Below, piece by piece: positions 55,946-64,000 of a stretch of 64,000 nucleotides of DNA; position 1 is the stretch's first letter, and each line of letters begins with the position of its first letter. The notes beneath the pieces are model-generated. The model was not told the DNA's origin, ran no database searches, and saw only the letters and a list, made by a program, of their open reading frames with translations. Where the stretch lies: the NCBI RefSeq assembly GCF_027594785.1, contig NZ_CP075584.1, positions 3,844,001-3,908,000 of the forward strand, in the 5' to 3' direction. The translations under genes and the position numbers were made by a program. This DNA is from Cryobacterium breve (lineage in GTDB: Bacteria > Actinomycetota > Actinomycetes > Actinomycetales > Microbacteriaceae).

Positions 55946-58900
55946 TCACGCGGAGCGAGCTGACCAGAGGTGGCGCACGTTGGCGGGCGAGACCGCGGCG
56001 AGTTCGGCCGCCAGAGCCTCAGCCCGTGCTTCGTCGCCCGCAGCGTTCTCGGCCGCGCGCTCGGCGCTGTGCCGCTGTTTGACCAGTCGGGCGGCATCGG
56101 CGAGGTCCCAGAGCATCTCTCCCGTCACGGATACCCCCTTCGCACCCGAGCGCCGGGTGCGGCCGCGGACGAGCAGGTGCCGGGTCTGGAAGACCGGGCC
56201 GCCGATGCGTTCCTGGGCGTCGTGGAAGAACACGACGTTCGCGACCGGCCCGGTGCCGTCATCGAGGCTGACGAACACGACCCGGCGCCCGCCGCGCATC
56301 GGCGGGGTGTTCGTCGCCCGACGCACCCCAGCGAGGAGCACCTCGGTCCCGCCGGGCAGGTCGCCGAGGGCCGAAGCCGGGGTGACGCCGAGCTCGGCGA
56401 AGAGCGGATAGAAGCGGGCGAGCTGATGCCCGGACACGGCGAGGCTCAGGTCGCGCAGGCTCGAGTTCGGTCTGGGTGCGACCGCGCAGTTCGAGGGAGG
56501 TGACCGCGGTGAACCGGTCGCCGGAGTATCGAGGGACCGGCAGGTCGACCTCGAAGGCGAGCTGGTCGTCGTGCACGGCAAGGGCCGTGCCGCGGAGCGA
56601 CTGGATGTGCGCGAGCAACTCGTGCCGTCGCTCACGGTCGTAGCCGATGAAGCTGTCGAGGGCACCGACCCGCGCGAGCGCCTCGAAGCTCGACCGGCGC
56701 GGCCGCACCCGGTCCCGGAAATCCTGCAGCGATGAGAACGGTTGGTGCCGCACGATCCGGGCCCGCTCTGCGACGGTGCTGCCCGAGAGCTCCGGCAGCG
56801 CCAGGCGGATGCCGCGGCGCGGCGCGGCCGGCCCGGCCGGTTCCGGTTCGGTCGGCTCCGGTTCGGTCGGCTCCGGTACTGCACGGCCAGGCGCGGCGTA
56901 GCCAGGAGGAAGGTCCTCGACCCGGTAGTCGAGCACGCTGTGCTGCACGTCGAGCGGCAGCACGGGAACCCCGAGCACCCTGGCCTCCGCCACGAGCAGG
57001 TCCTTCGGCCACATTCCCGGGTCGTGGGTGAGGAGGCCGGCAAGGAACACCGCAGGGTGATGGGTCTTCAGCCACGCCGACTGGTAGGTGGGCAGGGCGA
57101 ACGCGGCGCCGTGGGCCTTGGCGAAGCCGAAGCTGCCGAAGCCGGCGAGCACGGTCCAGATCCGGTCGATCACAGCGGGAGGGAACCCGCGCGTCAGAGC
57201 CTGTTCACGGACGTACGCCTCGATGAGGGGCAGCTGCTCGGGTTTCCCCAGGTGCCTGCGGAAGACATCCGCCTTGCCCAGGCCGCAGCCGGTCAGTTCG
57301 TCGAAGAGGCGCATCACCTGCTCGTGGAAGATGACGACACCGCGGGTCTCCCGCAGGATCGGCTCGAATCGCGGATGGATGTAGTCGGGCATGACCTCGC
57401 CGTGCCTGGCCTGCAAGTAGAGCAGGGGCATGTTGTTCTTCATCGGGCCAGGGCGGAACAGGGAGATCTCCACGGTGAGGTCATTGAAGACCTCGGGCTG
57501 CAACTTGCCGACGAGTTCCATCTGGCCGGGAGACTCGAGCTGGAAGATGCCGAGGGTGCGCGTCGAGCGGATGAGTTCGTAGGTCGGCTCGTCGTCGAGG
57601 GGGATCCGGTCGAGGTCGATGCTCTCTCCGGTCAGGCGTCGGTGCTCCTCGACGGCATGTGCCATCGCTGACTGCATCCGCACGCCGAGGATGTCGAGCT
57701 TGATCAGGCCCATCGGGTCCATGTCGTGCTTGTCGAACTGGGACATCGGCAGGCCCATACCCGAGGCCTGCACCGGCGTGCGGTCGAGCAGGCTCGCGTC
57801 CGAGAGGATCACGCCGCACGGGTGCACCGAGATGTGCCGCGGAAGCCGATCGAGCCGCGCCGTGAGGTCGACGAGCTGGTCGAGCTGTTGTGACGCGCGG
57901 ACTTCAGCGGCGAGCGGTTCGAGCTCGGGTTTCTCCTCGAGGGCGCGGCGGAAGTCGCGGGCATTGAATCGCCACATCTGCTTCGCGATTGCCGACACCT
58001 GCCCGGCGTCCATGCCGAGTGCGAGCCCCGCGTCCCGGACGGCGCCGCGACCACGGTAGGCGTTGGTCATCGACATCAGTGAGACCCGGTCGCTGCCGAA
58101 GGTCTGGAAGAGGGTGCGGTAGATATCGTGGCGGCGGGCCGACTCCACGTCGAGGTCGATGTCGGGCAGGGTCTGGCGTTCGGGGGAGAGGAACCTCTCC
58201 CAGAGCAGGCCGTTCGAGATCGGCTCGACCGAGGAGGTGTGCAGGGCATAGTTGAGCACAGAGCCGACGCCCGAGCCACGGGCCTGGATGCGCACGCCCA
58301 TGCCCCTGACGATGTCGGCGACCCGGGCGACCGTGAGGAAATAGCTCGCGAAGCCGAGGTGCTCGACCGTGGCCATCTCGTACTCGAGGCGGGCGTGCGC
58401 TGTCTCGACGGCCGGCCGACCGGATGCCGCGTAGCGGTCCTCGACGCCGGATCGTCCGCGCTTCCAGAGTTCGGCGAGCGGGTCGCCGGTGACCCCGATC
58501 ACGCGCGCCTCCGGCATTCGCGGGGTGCCGAGGCCGATGTCGGACTGCGGATCGAGGGTGCAGCGGTCGGCGAGCAGCTCGGTGTCGCGCAGCAGGCGCG
58601 CGAGCGCGCCGGCGTCGTGCAGGCCGGCGTCGACGACCATTCGGGCCACCTGCCGCATCGCCCCGGCCGGTTTGAGCCAGGCTTGTCCGTTCGTCTGGAG
58701 CTGCTCGAGCCTCGGCGAGCGGGGTCAGGGTGCGGGCGGCGTCGGCAAGGTCTGCGGTGACCGCCTCCTCGGGCTCGCCGTAGCGCACCGCATTCGTGAG
58801 AACGGCGGGCAGGCCGCTCTGTTCGGCGAGGGCGAGCATGCGGGTCGCCGGAGTGACACTGCCCCGGCTGCCGGGCTCGGCGAGGTGGCAGACGATTTCC

Positions 58901-59442
58901 AGGCATACCGACTCGGCAGGCATCGACCGCTGCCAGGCGGTCAATCGGGCGCCGGCCTCCTTCGTTGCGCGGCGGCCGATCGCCTCACCGACGTCGGAGG
59001 CCGGGCCGAGCAGCACGGTCAATGCCCGGAGCCCGGCCAGTTCGGCGAGCTCTGTCCGGCCGATGCTCGGCTCGGGCCCTGCTCCGGTCGACACGGTCTC
59101 GTGGGCCGCGGACACGGCGCGGCACAGGGCCGCATACCCGCGGCCGCTGGTGCCGCCGTGCGCGAGCACGACGACGCGGCCGATCGGCACGCGGTCATCG
59201 TCGTGCACCGCGAGGTCGGCCCCGAGGCCCGCGCGGATGTCCTCCGCCACACACGCCCGGAGGTGCTTGACGGCCCCATAGAGTCCGTCGCGGTCGGTGA
59301 GGGCGAGAAAGGAGGCCCCCTGGGCGTTCGCCTGGCCGGCAAGCGCCTCGGGGAGCGTCACCCCGAAGTGGGTCGAGTATGCGCTCGCGACGTGCAGGTG
59401 CGGGAAACCGCCCCCCGCCCCGCACCTGCCCGGCCCGTTCAT
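55946..59442 (-). CDS. dnaE2: Error-prone DNA polymerase III alpha subunit DnaE2 (two frameshifts)
   Basis: A translesion polymerase of about 1165 residues after repair. PHP domain at the start: FPHLHVASAYSTHFGVTLPE and FLALTDRDGLYGAVKHL. The polymerase core is seen in GSGVGSVLNYALHTSSVEPI, LPDIDLDVESARRHDIYRTL (the catalytic Asp pair) and GVIFHEQVMRLF-type residues (here TRGVVIFHEQVMRLFDELTG). The OB-fold lies near the C-terminus (GGRRVVFVSLDDGTGPVANV). Breaks: near 58710 (resumes LEQLQTNGQAWLKPAGAMRQ) and near 56474 (resumes NSSLRDLSLAVSGHQLARFY). A 15-base repeat (56845-56874) encodes P-T-E-P-E. The ATG overlaps the DUF6504 stop (ATGA). LexA control through the upstream box is likely. Confidence 0.88.
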
Positions 59443-59711
59443 CCCCAGTCGAGGGCGAGCACCCACGACCCGTCGACATCGCGTCGCAGGTCGTACCGGT
59501 GTTGCTCCTCGCCCCCGCGGGCCGCGTCGACCCGCCACAGCTCGGTGTCGATCCGGGTGGGTACCCCGTCGTCCTCCCACCAGCGGGTGCGGGTGAACAC
59601 CGCCTGCGGCTGCCCGATGATGGTGTGTTCGAAGCGGTCCCAGGTGAATGCCCGGGGGTCGCCATCGGCCGATAGCTCGACGTCGACGCGGGTGTCGATG
59701 ATCTGGGGCAT
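59439..59711 (-). CDS. DUF6504-family protein, first gene of the SOS unit
   Basis: 90 residues: MPQIIDTRVDVELSADGDPR, FTWDRFEHTIIGQPQAVFTR, TRWWEDDGVPTRIDTELWRV and a final beta strand WVLALDWG. In actinomycetes this small protein family usually stands between imuB and dnaE2; its role is unknown. Here it is directly behind a LexA box and overlaps dnaE2 by four bases (ATGA), with no imuB. Confidence 0.85.
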   Translation of the reverse strand: MPQIIDTRVDVELSADGDPRAFTWDRFEHTIIGQPQAVFTRTRWWEDDGVPTRIDTELWRVDAARGGEEQHRYDLRRDVDGSWVLALDWG

Positions 59712-59732
59712 TCGGTGGCTCCTCGCTCATGA

Positions 59733-59748
59733 TCGAACAAATGTTCGA
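59733..59748 (-). promoter_or_regulatory. LexA box (SOS box)
   Basis: TCGAAC-AAAT-GTTCGA is a perfect copy of the Gram-positive/actinobacterial LexA site. It lies 21 bases before the DUF6504 ATG. The divergent IclR gene starts 158 bases to the right, so its control by LexA is less likely. Confidence 0.9.
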
Positions 59749-59905
59749 TATTGGGAGTGTACGTCACCCCGCCGACACTGGCCAGCGTCGACCGTCGTCG
59801 GCCAGGCTCGTCACGAGCCGGGACAGCAGCGAGTCGCCGGAGCGGGAATTCGCCATGGGCCCCAATATGATCCCTGCCGGTCCGCGGGCGAGTAGCGTGG
59901 TGCTG

Positions 59906-60715
59906 ATGTCAGGGAAGCCCGCACAGTCGAGGGGAACCGAGGACGCTGCGGCGTTCCCGGTCGATGACCGCGGCGTTGCCGCGCGGCTCTTCGCGATCCT
60001 CGACGCGTTCACCGCGCCGCCGGCGAGTTCGCTCACCCTCACCGCGATCTCGCAGCGCACCGGGATTCCGCTGACGACGGTGCACCGTCTCGTCGGCGAG
60101 TGGACGAGCTGGGGAGGCCTCGCCCGACAGGAGGACGGCCGCTATGCGCTGGGGATGCGACTCTGGGAGGTCGGCGTGCAGACGCCCACGGCGCGGAACC
60201 TCCGTACGATCGCCCTGCCGTACCTGGAAGACCTGTACGAGTCGACCCATGAGCACGTGCACCTCGCGATTCTCGACGGAAACGACGCCCTCTACCTCGA
60301 GAAGCTGTCCGGGCACCAGGCCGTACGGGTGATTTCGCGCGTGGGGGGCCGACTGCCGCTGCACGCCACCGGCGTCGGGCTCGTCCTGCTGGCGTTCGCG
60401 CCGAACGAGGTGATCCAGGAGTACCTGGCCGGGCCGTTGCCGCGGTTCCTGCCGCAGACAGTGACCGACCCTGAGGAATTGCGGCGGCGCCTGGCCGGCA
60501 TCCGCAGCCAGGGCATCGCCCGCATGTCTGAGGAGATGACGGCCGGGTCGAGTTCGATCGCGGCGCCGATCAGGGACCGCACGGGCCAGGTGGTTGCGGC
60601 CGTGTCGATCGTCACCCGCACCACACCGCGGCCGAGCCCGGAGCAGGAACAGGCCGTGCGGGTCGCGGCCCACGGGGTGGGCAGGGCGCTCGGGTACCGC
60701 CGCGCCACGGGCTGA
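59906..60715 (+). CDS. IclR-family transcriptional regulator
   Basis: 269 residues. Helix-turn-helix: GVAARLFAILDAFTAPPASS, LTLTAISQRTGIPLTTVHRL and VGEWTSWGGLARQEDGRYAL. The effector domain has THEHVHLAILDGNDALYLEK, LPLHATGVGLVLLAFAPNEV and GSSSIAAPIRDRTGQVVAAV. The ligand and target are unknown, and no catabolic gene lies next to it. Several upstream in-frame starts exist; the ATG at 59906 is preferred because TAGCGT (59893-59898) ends seven bases before it, a leaderless layout. Confidence 0.87.
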   Translation: MSGKPAQSRGTEDAAAFPVDDRGVAARLFAILDAFTAPPASSLTLTAISQRTGIPLTTVHRLVGEWTSWGGLARQEDGRYALGMRLWEVGVQTPTARNLRTIALPYLEDLYESTHEHVHLAILDGNDALYLEKLSGHQAVRVISRVGGRLPLHATGVGLVLLAFAPNEVIQEYLAGPLPRFLPQTVTDPEELRRRLAGIRSQGIARMSEEMTAGSSSIAAPIRDRTGQVVAAVSIVTRTTPRPSPEQEQAVRVAAHGVGRALGYRRATG

Positions 60716-60821
60716 ACGCGGATCGGCCACGGACTGATCGCTACTGGCTGATTGCGGCCTCATCGCGGACCGATCGGACGGGGATCCTCACTCGATGGTC
60801 GCAGCAGTCGATAATGGGGGA

Positions 60822-62295
60822 ATGCCCGTTGAGGAGGTCGTTCCCCGTGGTCGCCGGCGACCCCTGCTGTCGGTTCGGGTGCGCATCCTGGCCGCCATCC
60901 TTTCCGTTGCAGCGATCGGCATGGTCACGGCAGGTACGACCGCGTATCTGGTGCAGCGCGAACGCACCCTGGATGCTCTCGACGCCTCGCTGAACGTGAC
61001 GGTCGAGGACGCCCGCTTCATCGCAGGCGACTCCGGGCAGACCACACTGGCCGGCGTGCTCGGCGCCGTCGTGCAGCGGGTGCGGCCGGGAACGAATGAG
61101 TCGACTCTCGCCGTCATCAACGGTGCCGCCGCCTTCGCCCCCGCCGGGGACGTCGCCTTCCGCCTCGAAGACGATGCCGGGTTCGTCACGCGGATCACGG
61201 CCGAGACGTCACACGGAGCCGTCGTGCTCGGCACCGCCGTCGGGAACGGACGGGCCCTGAGATATGTCGCGACACCGGTCACCGTCGGCACAGAGTCCGC
61301 CGTCGGGGTGTTCAGCGCTGCCTTCGATCTCGACGCCGAGCCTGCGTCCCGTCACGGATGCCTTCCGCACCTATCTGGGAGTGGCAGCGCTGACCCTGGT
61401 CCTGCTCGGCCTCGTCGGCTGGCTGGTCTCCGGACGCCTGCTGCGTCCCATCCGCGCCCTCCGTGAGGCGGCAGCGCGGATCACCGCCTCCGACATGAGC
61501 GAGCGCATCCCGGCCTATGGCCGGGACGACGTCTCCCTCCTGACCGAAACCGTCAACGACATGCTCGACAGGCTCGACCACTCGATCTCCAGCCAGCGTC
61601 GCCTGCTCGACGACATCGGCCACGAGCTCAAGACGCCGATCACGATCGTGCGCGGACACCTGGAGCTCATGGACGAATCCGACCCGGCCGACGTCGCGGC
61701 GACGAGGGCGCTCGCGATCGACGAACTCGACCGGATGAACGGCCTGGTCAGGGACATCTCCGCACTCGCAGAGGTGAACCGGCCGGTGAGCCTGAACCGG
61801 GCGCCTGCCGATATCGCGGCTCTCACCGAACTCGTACGCGCCAAGGCGGCCGCGCTCTCCGACCACCACTGGGTGTCGAGCCGGAGCGCCTCCGTCACGG
61901 CCGACGTCGACGCCGAAAAACTCACCCAGGCCCTGCTCCAGCTCGCCGCGAACGCCGTCAGCCACGGTTCGCCACGAGGCACGGTCGACATCGGCAGCGC
62001 CATCGACCGTGCGGCAGACGGCTCATCCCGGCTGCGGCTCTGGGTCAGGGACGACGGGCCGGGCATCAGTACCGAGGCGCAGGAGCATATCTTCGAACGC
62101 TTCACGCGGGGGGCGGTCGGACGAGGCGAGACTGGTTCCGGACTCGGCCTCGCGATCGTCGCGGCCATCGCCGATGCCCACGGCGGTTCGGTCCTCGTGA
62201 CCTCGCAGCCGGGCCAGGGCGCCACGTTCACCCTCGACATCCCGATCCCACCCCGAAGCGTCGAAGCGCGCGAGACCACGGAGGTCACCCCATGA
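60822..62295 (+). CDS. Sensor histidine kinase (frameshift near 61341)
   Basis: About 490 residues. Two membrane helices (about residues 18-40, VRILAAILSVAAIGMVTAGT, and near 185-205, VAALTLVLLGLVGWLVSGRL) frame an extracytoplasmic sensor. HAMP (LLRPIRALREAAARITASDM), the phospho-accepting His in SSQRRLLDDIGHELKTPITI, and the ATPase N, G1 and G2 boxes (LQLAANAVSHGS, VRDDGPGISTEAQEHIFERF, GSGLGLAIVAAIADAHGGSV) follow. The break is GAGCCTGCGT (one C extra); it resumes LRPVTDAFRTYLGV. GATAAT (60810-60815) plus six bases precede the ATG, a leaderless layout. Confidence 0.86.
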
Positions 62296-62948
62296 GCCGC
62301 ATCCTGATTGCAGAGGACGAAGCGCGGATCGCGACATTCGTCGACAAGGGGCTGTCGGCGGCCGGGTATGCGACAACGGTCGTGCGCACCGGACCTGACG
62401 CACTCGACTTCGCCCTCACGGGCGGATTCGACCTGATGGTGCTCGACATCGGCCTGCCGGGAATCGACGGCTACGAGGTGCTCCGCAGACTGCGCGCGGA
62501 GGATTCTGCCCTCCCGGTGATCGTCCTCACGGCGCGGGACTCCGCCGAGGACACGCTGGCGAGCCTTCAGGGCGGTGCCAACGACTACATGGCCAAGCCG
62601 TTCCGGTTCGACGAGCTGCTCGCCCGCGTGCGCCTGCGTCTGGCGGACGCGTCCCGCGTCCTCGAACCCGTCCTGGGCGTTCCCGGGCTGCAGCTCGACC
62701 TGCGCAGCCGCCGGGCGATCGTCGGTGATCGCCAGGTCGACCTGTCGGCCAGGGAATTCGCTCTCGCCGAAGAATTCCTGCGCAACCCCGACCAGGTGCT
62801 CAGCCGGGAACAGCTGCTCAGCCGGGTGTGGGGCTACGACTTCGATCCCGGTTCGAACGTGGTCGACGTCTACGTCGGTTATCTCCGGGCCAAGTTCGGA
62901 GCCCTGCGCATCGAGACGGTCAGGGGAATGGGCTACCGGCTGCGCTGA
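62292..62948 (+). CDS. OmpR/PhoB-family response regulator
   Basis: 218 residues. Receiver: ILIAEDEARIATFVDKGLSA (acidic pair), the phosphorylated Asp in FDLMVLDIGLPGIDGYEVLR, Thr in VIVLTARDSAEDTLASLQGG and Lys in NDYMAKPFRFDELLARVRLR. The C-terminal winged helix has LSAREFALAEEFLRNPDQVL, LLSRVWGYDFDPGSNVVDVY and VRGMGYRLR. The start overlaps the kinase stop (ATGA). Its regulon may include the secreted His/Asp-rich protein gene that converges on it. Confidence 0.93.
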   Translation: MSRILIAEDEARIATFVDKGLSAAGYATTVVRTGPDALDFALTGGFDLMVLDIGLPGIDGYEVLRRLRAEDSALPVIVLTARDSAEDTLASLQGGANDYMAKPFRFDELLARVRLRLADASRVLEPVLGVPGLQLDLRSRRAIVGDRQVDLSAREFALAEEFLRNPDQVLSREQLLSRVWGYDFDPGSNVVDVYVGYLRAKFGALRIETVRGMGYRLR

Positions 62949-63020
62949 TCGCGTCGGGCCGGCAGCCCATCGGTCCCATCCCGGTGACGGGTCCGGGCGG
63001 ATGTCGGTGTCTGTCGAGCT

Positions 63021-63569
63021 CTAGCCGTTGTTGCCGTGCTCGGTGCTGTCGTGTCCGGAGTTGCCGTGCCCGGAGTTATCCGAGCCGGAGTTGCCTGAGC
63101 CGGACGTGACCGTTCCGTGGTCGTCCGTGCCGTGGTCGTCGCCGACGTCGTGGGTGGCCGGGTTGTCGATGCCGTGGTCGTCGCCGACCTCGTGGGCGGG
63201 TGTTGCCGGCGTGGCGGGCACCGCCGGGGCGGCGGCGTGGTCGTCACCGACGTCGTGGGTGGCCGGGTCGTCGACTCCGTTGTCGTCGGCGAGGGAATCT
63301 GCATCGTGGTCGTCGGTCGTTTCGGCGGGAGCAGTCGGCGTTGGCGTGGCGGGGTCGGTCGCGTGATCGTCGCCGAGTTCGTGGGTGGCCGGGTCGTCTG
63401 TGCCGACGACGGTTCCTGGTGAGGTCGTGCTGGAACTGCTGACCGGCGCCGGGATGTCGTCGCCGTGCCTGCCCGTGTCTGCCTGTGCGGTGGCGATACC
63501 CGCAGACAGAAGCCCGGCGAGGCCGATGGTGGCGAAAACGAGGGAACTCTTCTTTGTCAGGTGGGCCAT
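63021..63569 (-). CDS. Secreted Asp/His-rich repeat protein
   Basis: 182 residues. Signal peptide at the start (MAHLTKKSSLVFATIGLAGL, cleavage likely after ATAQA near residue 31). The mature part has four to five copies of an acidic, His-containing unit of the form D-P-A-T-H-(D/E)-(L/V)-G-D-D-H, then a Gly/Ser/His-rich tail. The spacing of His and Asp suggests cation (Zn, Ni, Cu or Ca) binding. The start is set by AAAGGA eight bases ahead of the ATG. No known family. It converges with the two-component genes. Confidence 0.7.
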   Translation of the reverse strand: MAHLTKKSSLVFATIGLAGLLSAGIATAQADTGRHGDDIPAPVSSSSTTSPGTVVGTDDPATHELGDDHATDPATPTPTAPAETTDDHDADSLADDNGVDDPATHDVGDDHAAAPAVPATPATPAHEVGDDHGIDNPATHDVGDDHGTDDHGTVTSGSGNSGSDNSGHGNSGHDSTEHGNNG

Positions 63570-63694
63570 GAGGTGTCCTTTCGAAGGCGCCGGGACCGGC
63601 GCTACAGCGGATGTCACTGTGTGGTCCCACTCTGCGGTGTTGTTCTAAGCCCGGAAGGAGAGGTCAGTGAGAGCCCTCTTAGTGTTCAAGCGGT

Positions 63695-64000
63695 TCAGTC
63701 CTTGCCGCTGCCACCGCTGCTGCCGCTTCCTCCCGATCGGTTGCCGCCGTGGTCATCCACGACCACGGGGGTCGGGGCCGGCACCAGCTCGGGTGCGGGC
63801 GCGGTGGTCGATGGGGTGGTCCCCGGGGTGGCCGGTGTCGTGGACGGCACCGTGCCGACGGACGGCGCTCCAGTGGGGTCCGCGTTCGGCACTGCGACCG
63901 GAGAGTCGTTCAGGGCGGGTGAGGGGGTTGCGACGGTGACCCCGGGGACGGTGAGGGGCGTCCCTGGCTGGTCCGCGAGCGCGAGCGAGCTCATCATGGC
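63695..64000 (-). CDS. Secreted low-complexity protein (5' end beyond window)
   Basis: The 101 residues present start within what looks like the end of a signal peptide (MSSLALADQPGTPLTVPGVT). They continue as a Pro/Thr/Ala/Val-rich stretch (PSTTPATPGTTPSTTAPAPE) and finish with VVVDDHGGNRSGGSGSSGGS. The D-D-H-G and Gly/Ser tail resemble the neighbouring Asp/His-rich protein, so the two may be related and form a unit. No domain recognised; the upstream part is cut off. Confidence 0.6.
   Translation of the reverse strand, partial: AMMSSLALADQPGTPLTVPGVTVATPSPALNDSPVAVPNADPTGAPSVGTVPSTTPATPGTTPSTTAPAPELVPAPTPVVVDDHGGNRSGGSGSSGGSGKD

Overview
The window is high-GC DNA from an actinomycete, most probably a member of the Microbacteriaceae; the genus cannot be fixed by eye. 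Supporting signs are: a DUF222/HNH endonuclease; a mycothiol-type maleylpyruvate isomerase family protein; a perfect HspR-type HAIR box before a clp gene; a perfect actinobacterial LexA box before a DUF6504-dnaE2 pair; GTG/TTG starts; and many genes whose -10 box lies only 6-7 bases before the start codon, which predicts leaderless mRNAs. It looks like a chromosomal metabolic region. I see no phage, plasmid, insertion sequence, rRNA or CRISPR array.

Layout. 1-2.2 kb: an isochorismatase-type hydrolase (cut by the window edge) and two alpha/beta hydrolases. 2.2-11.7 kb: an amino-acid-type ABC importer (GNAT, permease, ATPase, binding protein; minus strand) facing a large FAD/NAD(P) protein, an unusual CAU tRNA-like gene, and two luciferase-like monooxygenases with an FMN reductase. 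This gene set resembles S-alkylcysteine/organosulfur scavenging loci. 11.7-13.7 kb: PadR regulator and multidrug MFS pump. 13.8-18.7 kb: HNH endonuclease, a remnant of a formylglycine-generating enzyme, a Gfo/Idh/MocA dehydrogenase, and aroE-aroD. 19.2-21 kb: a second monooxygenase/FMN-reductase pair. 22-25 kb: a heat-shock-type Clp ATPase. 25-28.6 kb: two aldo/keto reductases, LysR, VOC protein. 28.6-29.8 kb: an overlapping gene pair, an S-adenosylmethionine-decarboxylase-like protein and a GNAT/acyl-homoserine-lactone-synthase-like acyltransferase, which is my best candidate for an undescribed system. 30-40.3 kb: secreted glycoside-hydrolase-like protein, glutamine amidotransferase, thyA-folA, a processive GT2 glycosyltransferase, an AMP-forming acyl-CoA ligase, maltokinase and a MacB-type ABC exporter. 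40.4-45.8 kb: Acg-type nitroreductase with TetR, then an MFS/GntR/FAD-dehydrogenase (lactate or glycolate type) locus. 46-49.3 kb: pyruvate formate-lyase and its activase. 49.5-55.8 kb: cell-surface genes (small membrane protein, GH5-CBM2 cellulase, class A penicillin-binding protein, secreted protein with a very long Pro-Thr linker). 55.9-59.7 kb: SOS-type dnaE2 with DUF6504. 59.9-64 kb: IclR, a two-component system, and two secreted low-complexity proteins.

A caution that affects the whole annotation: sixteen genes are each recognisable over their full length only if one or more single-base frameshifts are crossed (24 positions in total). Several fall in homopolymers (G10, C6, T5, G5). The protein sequence stays conserved on both sides and no other disabling changes are seen, so most are probably sequencing or assembly errors rather than true pseudogenes. 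Such genes are listed as one CDS spanning both frames, with the break given in the evidence.
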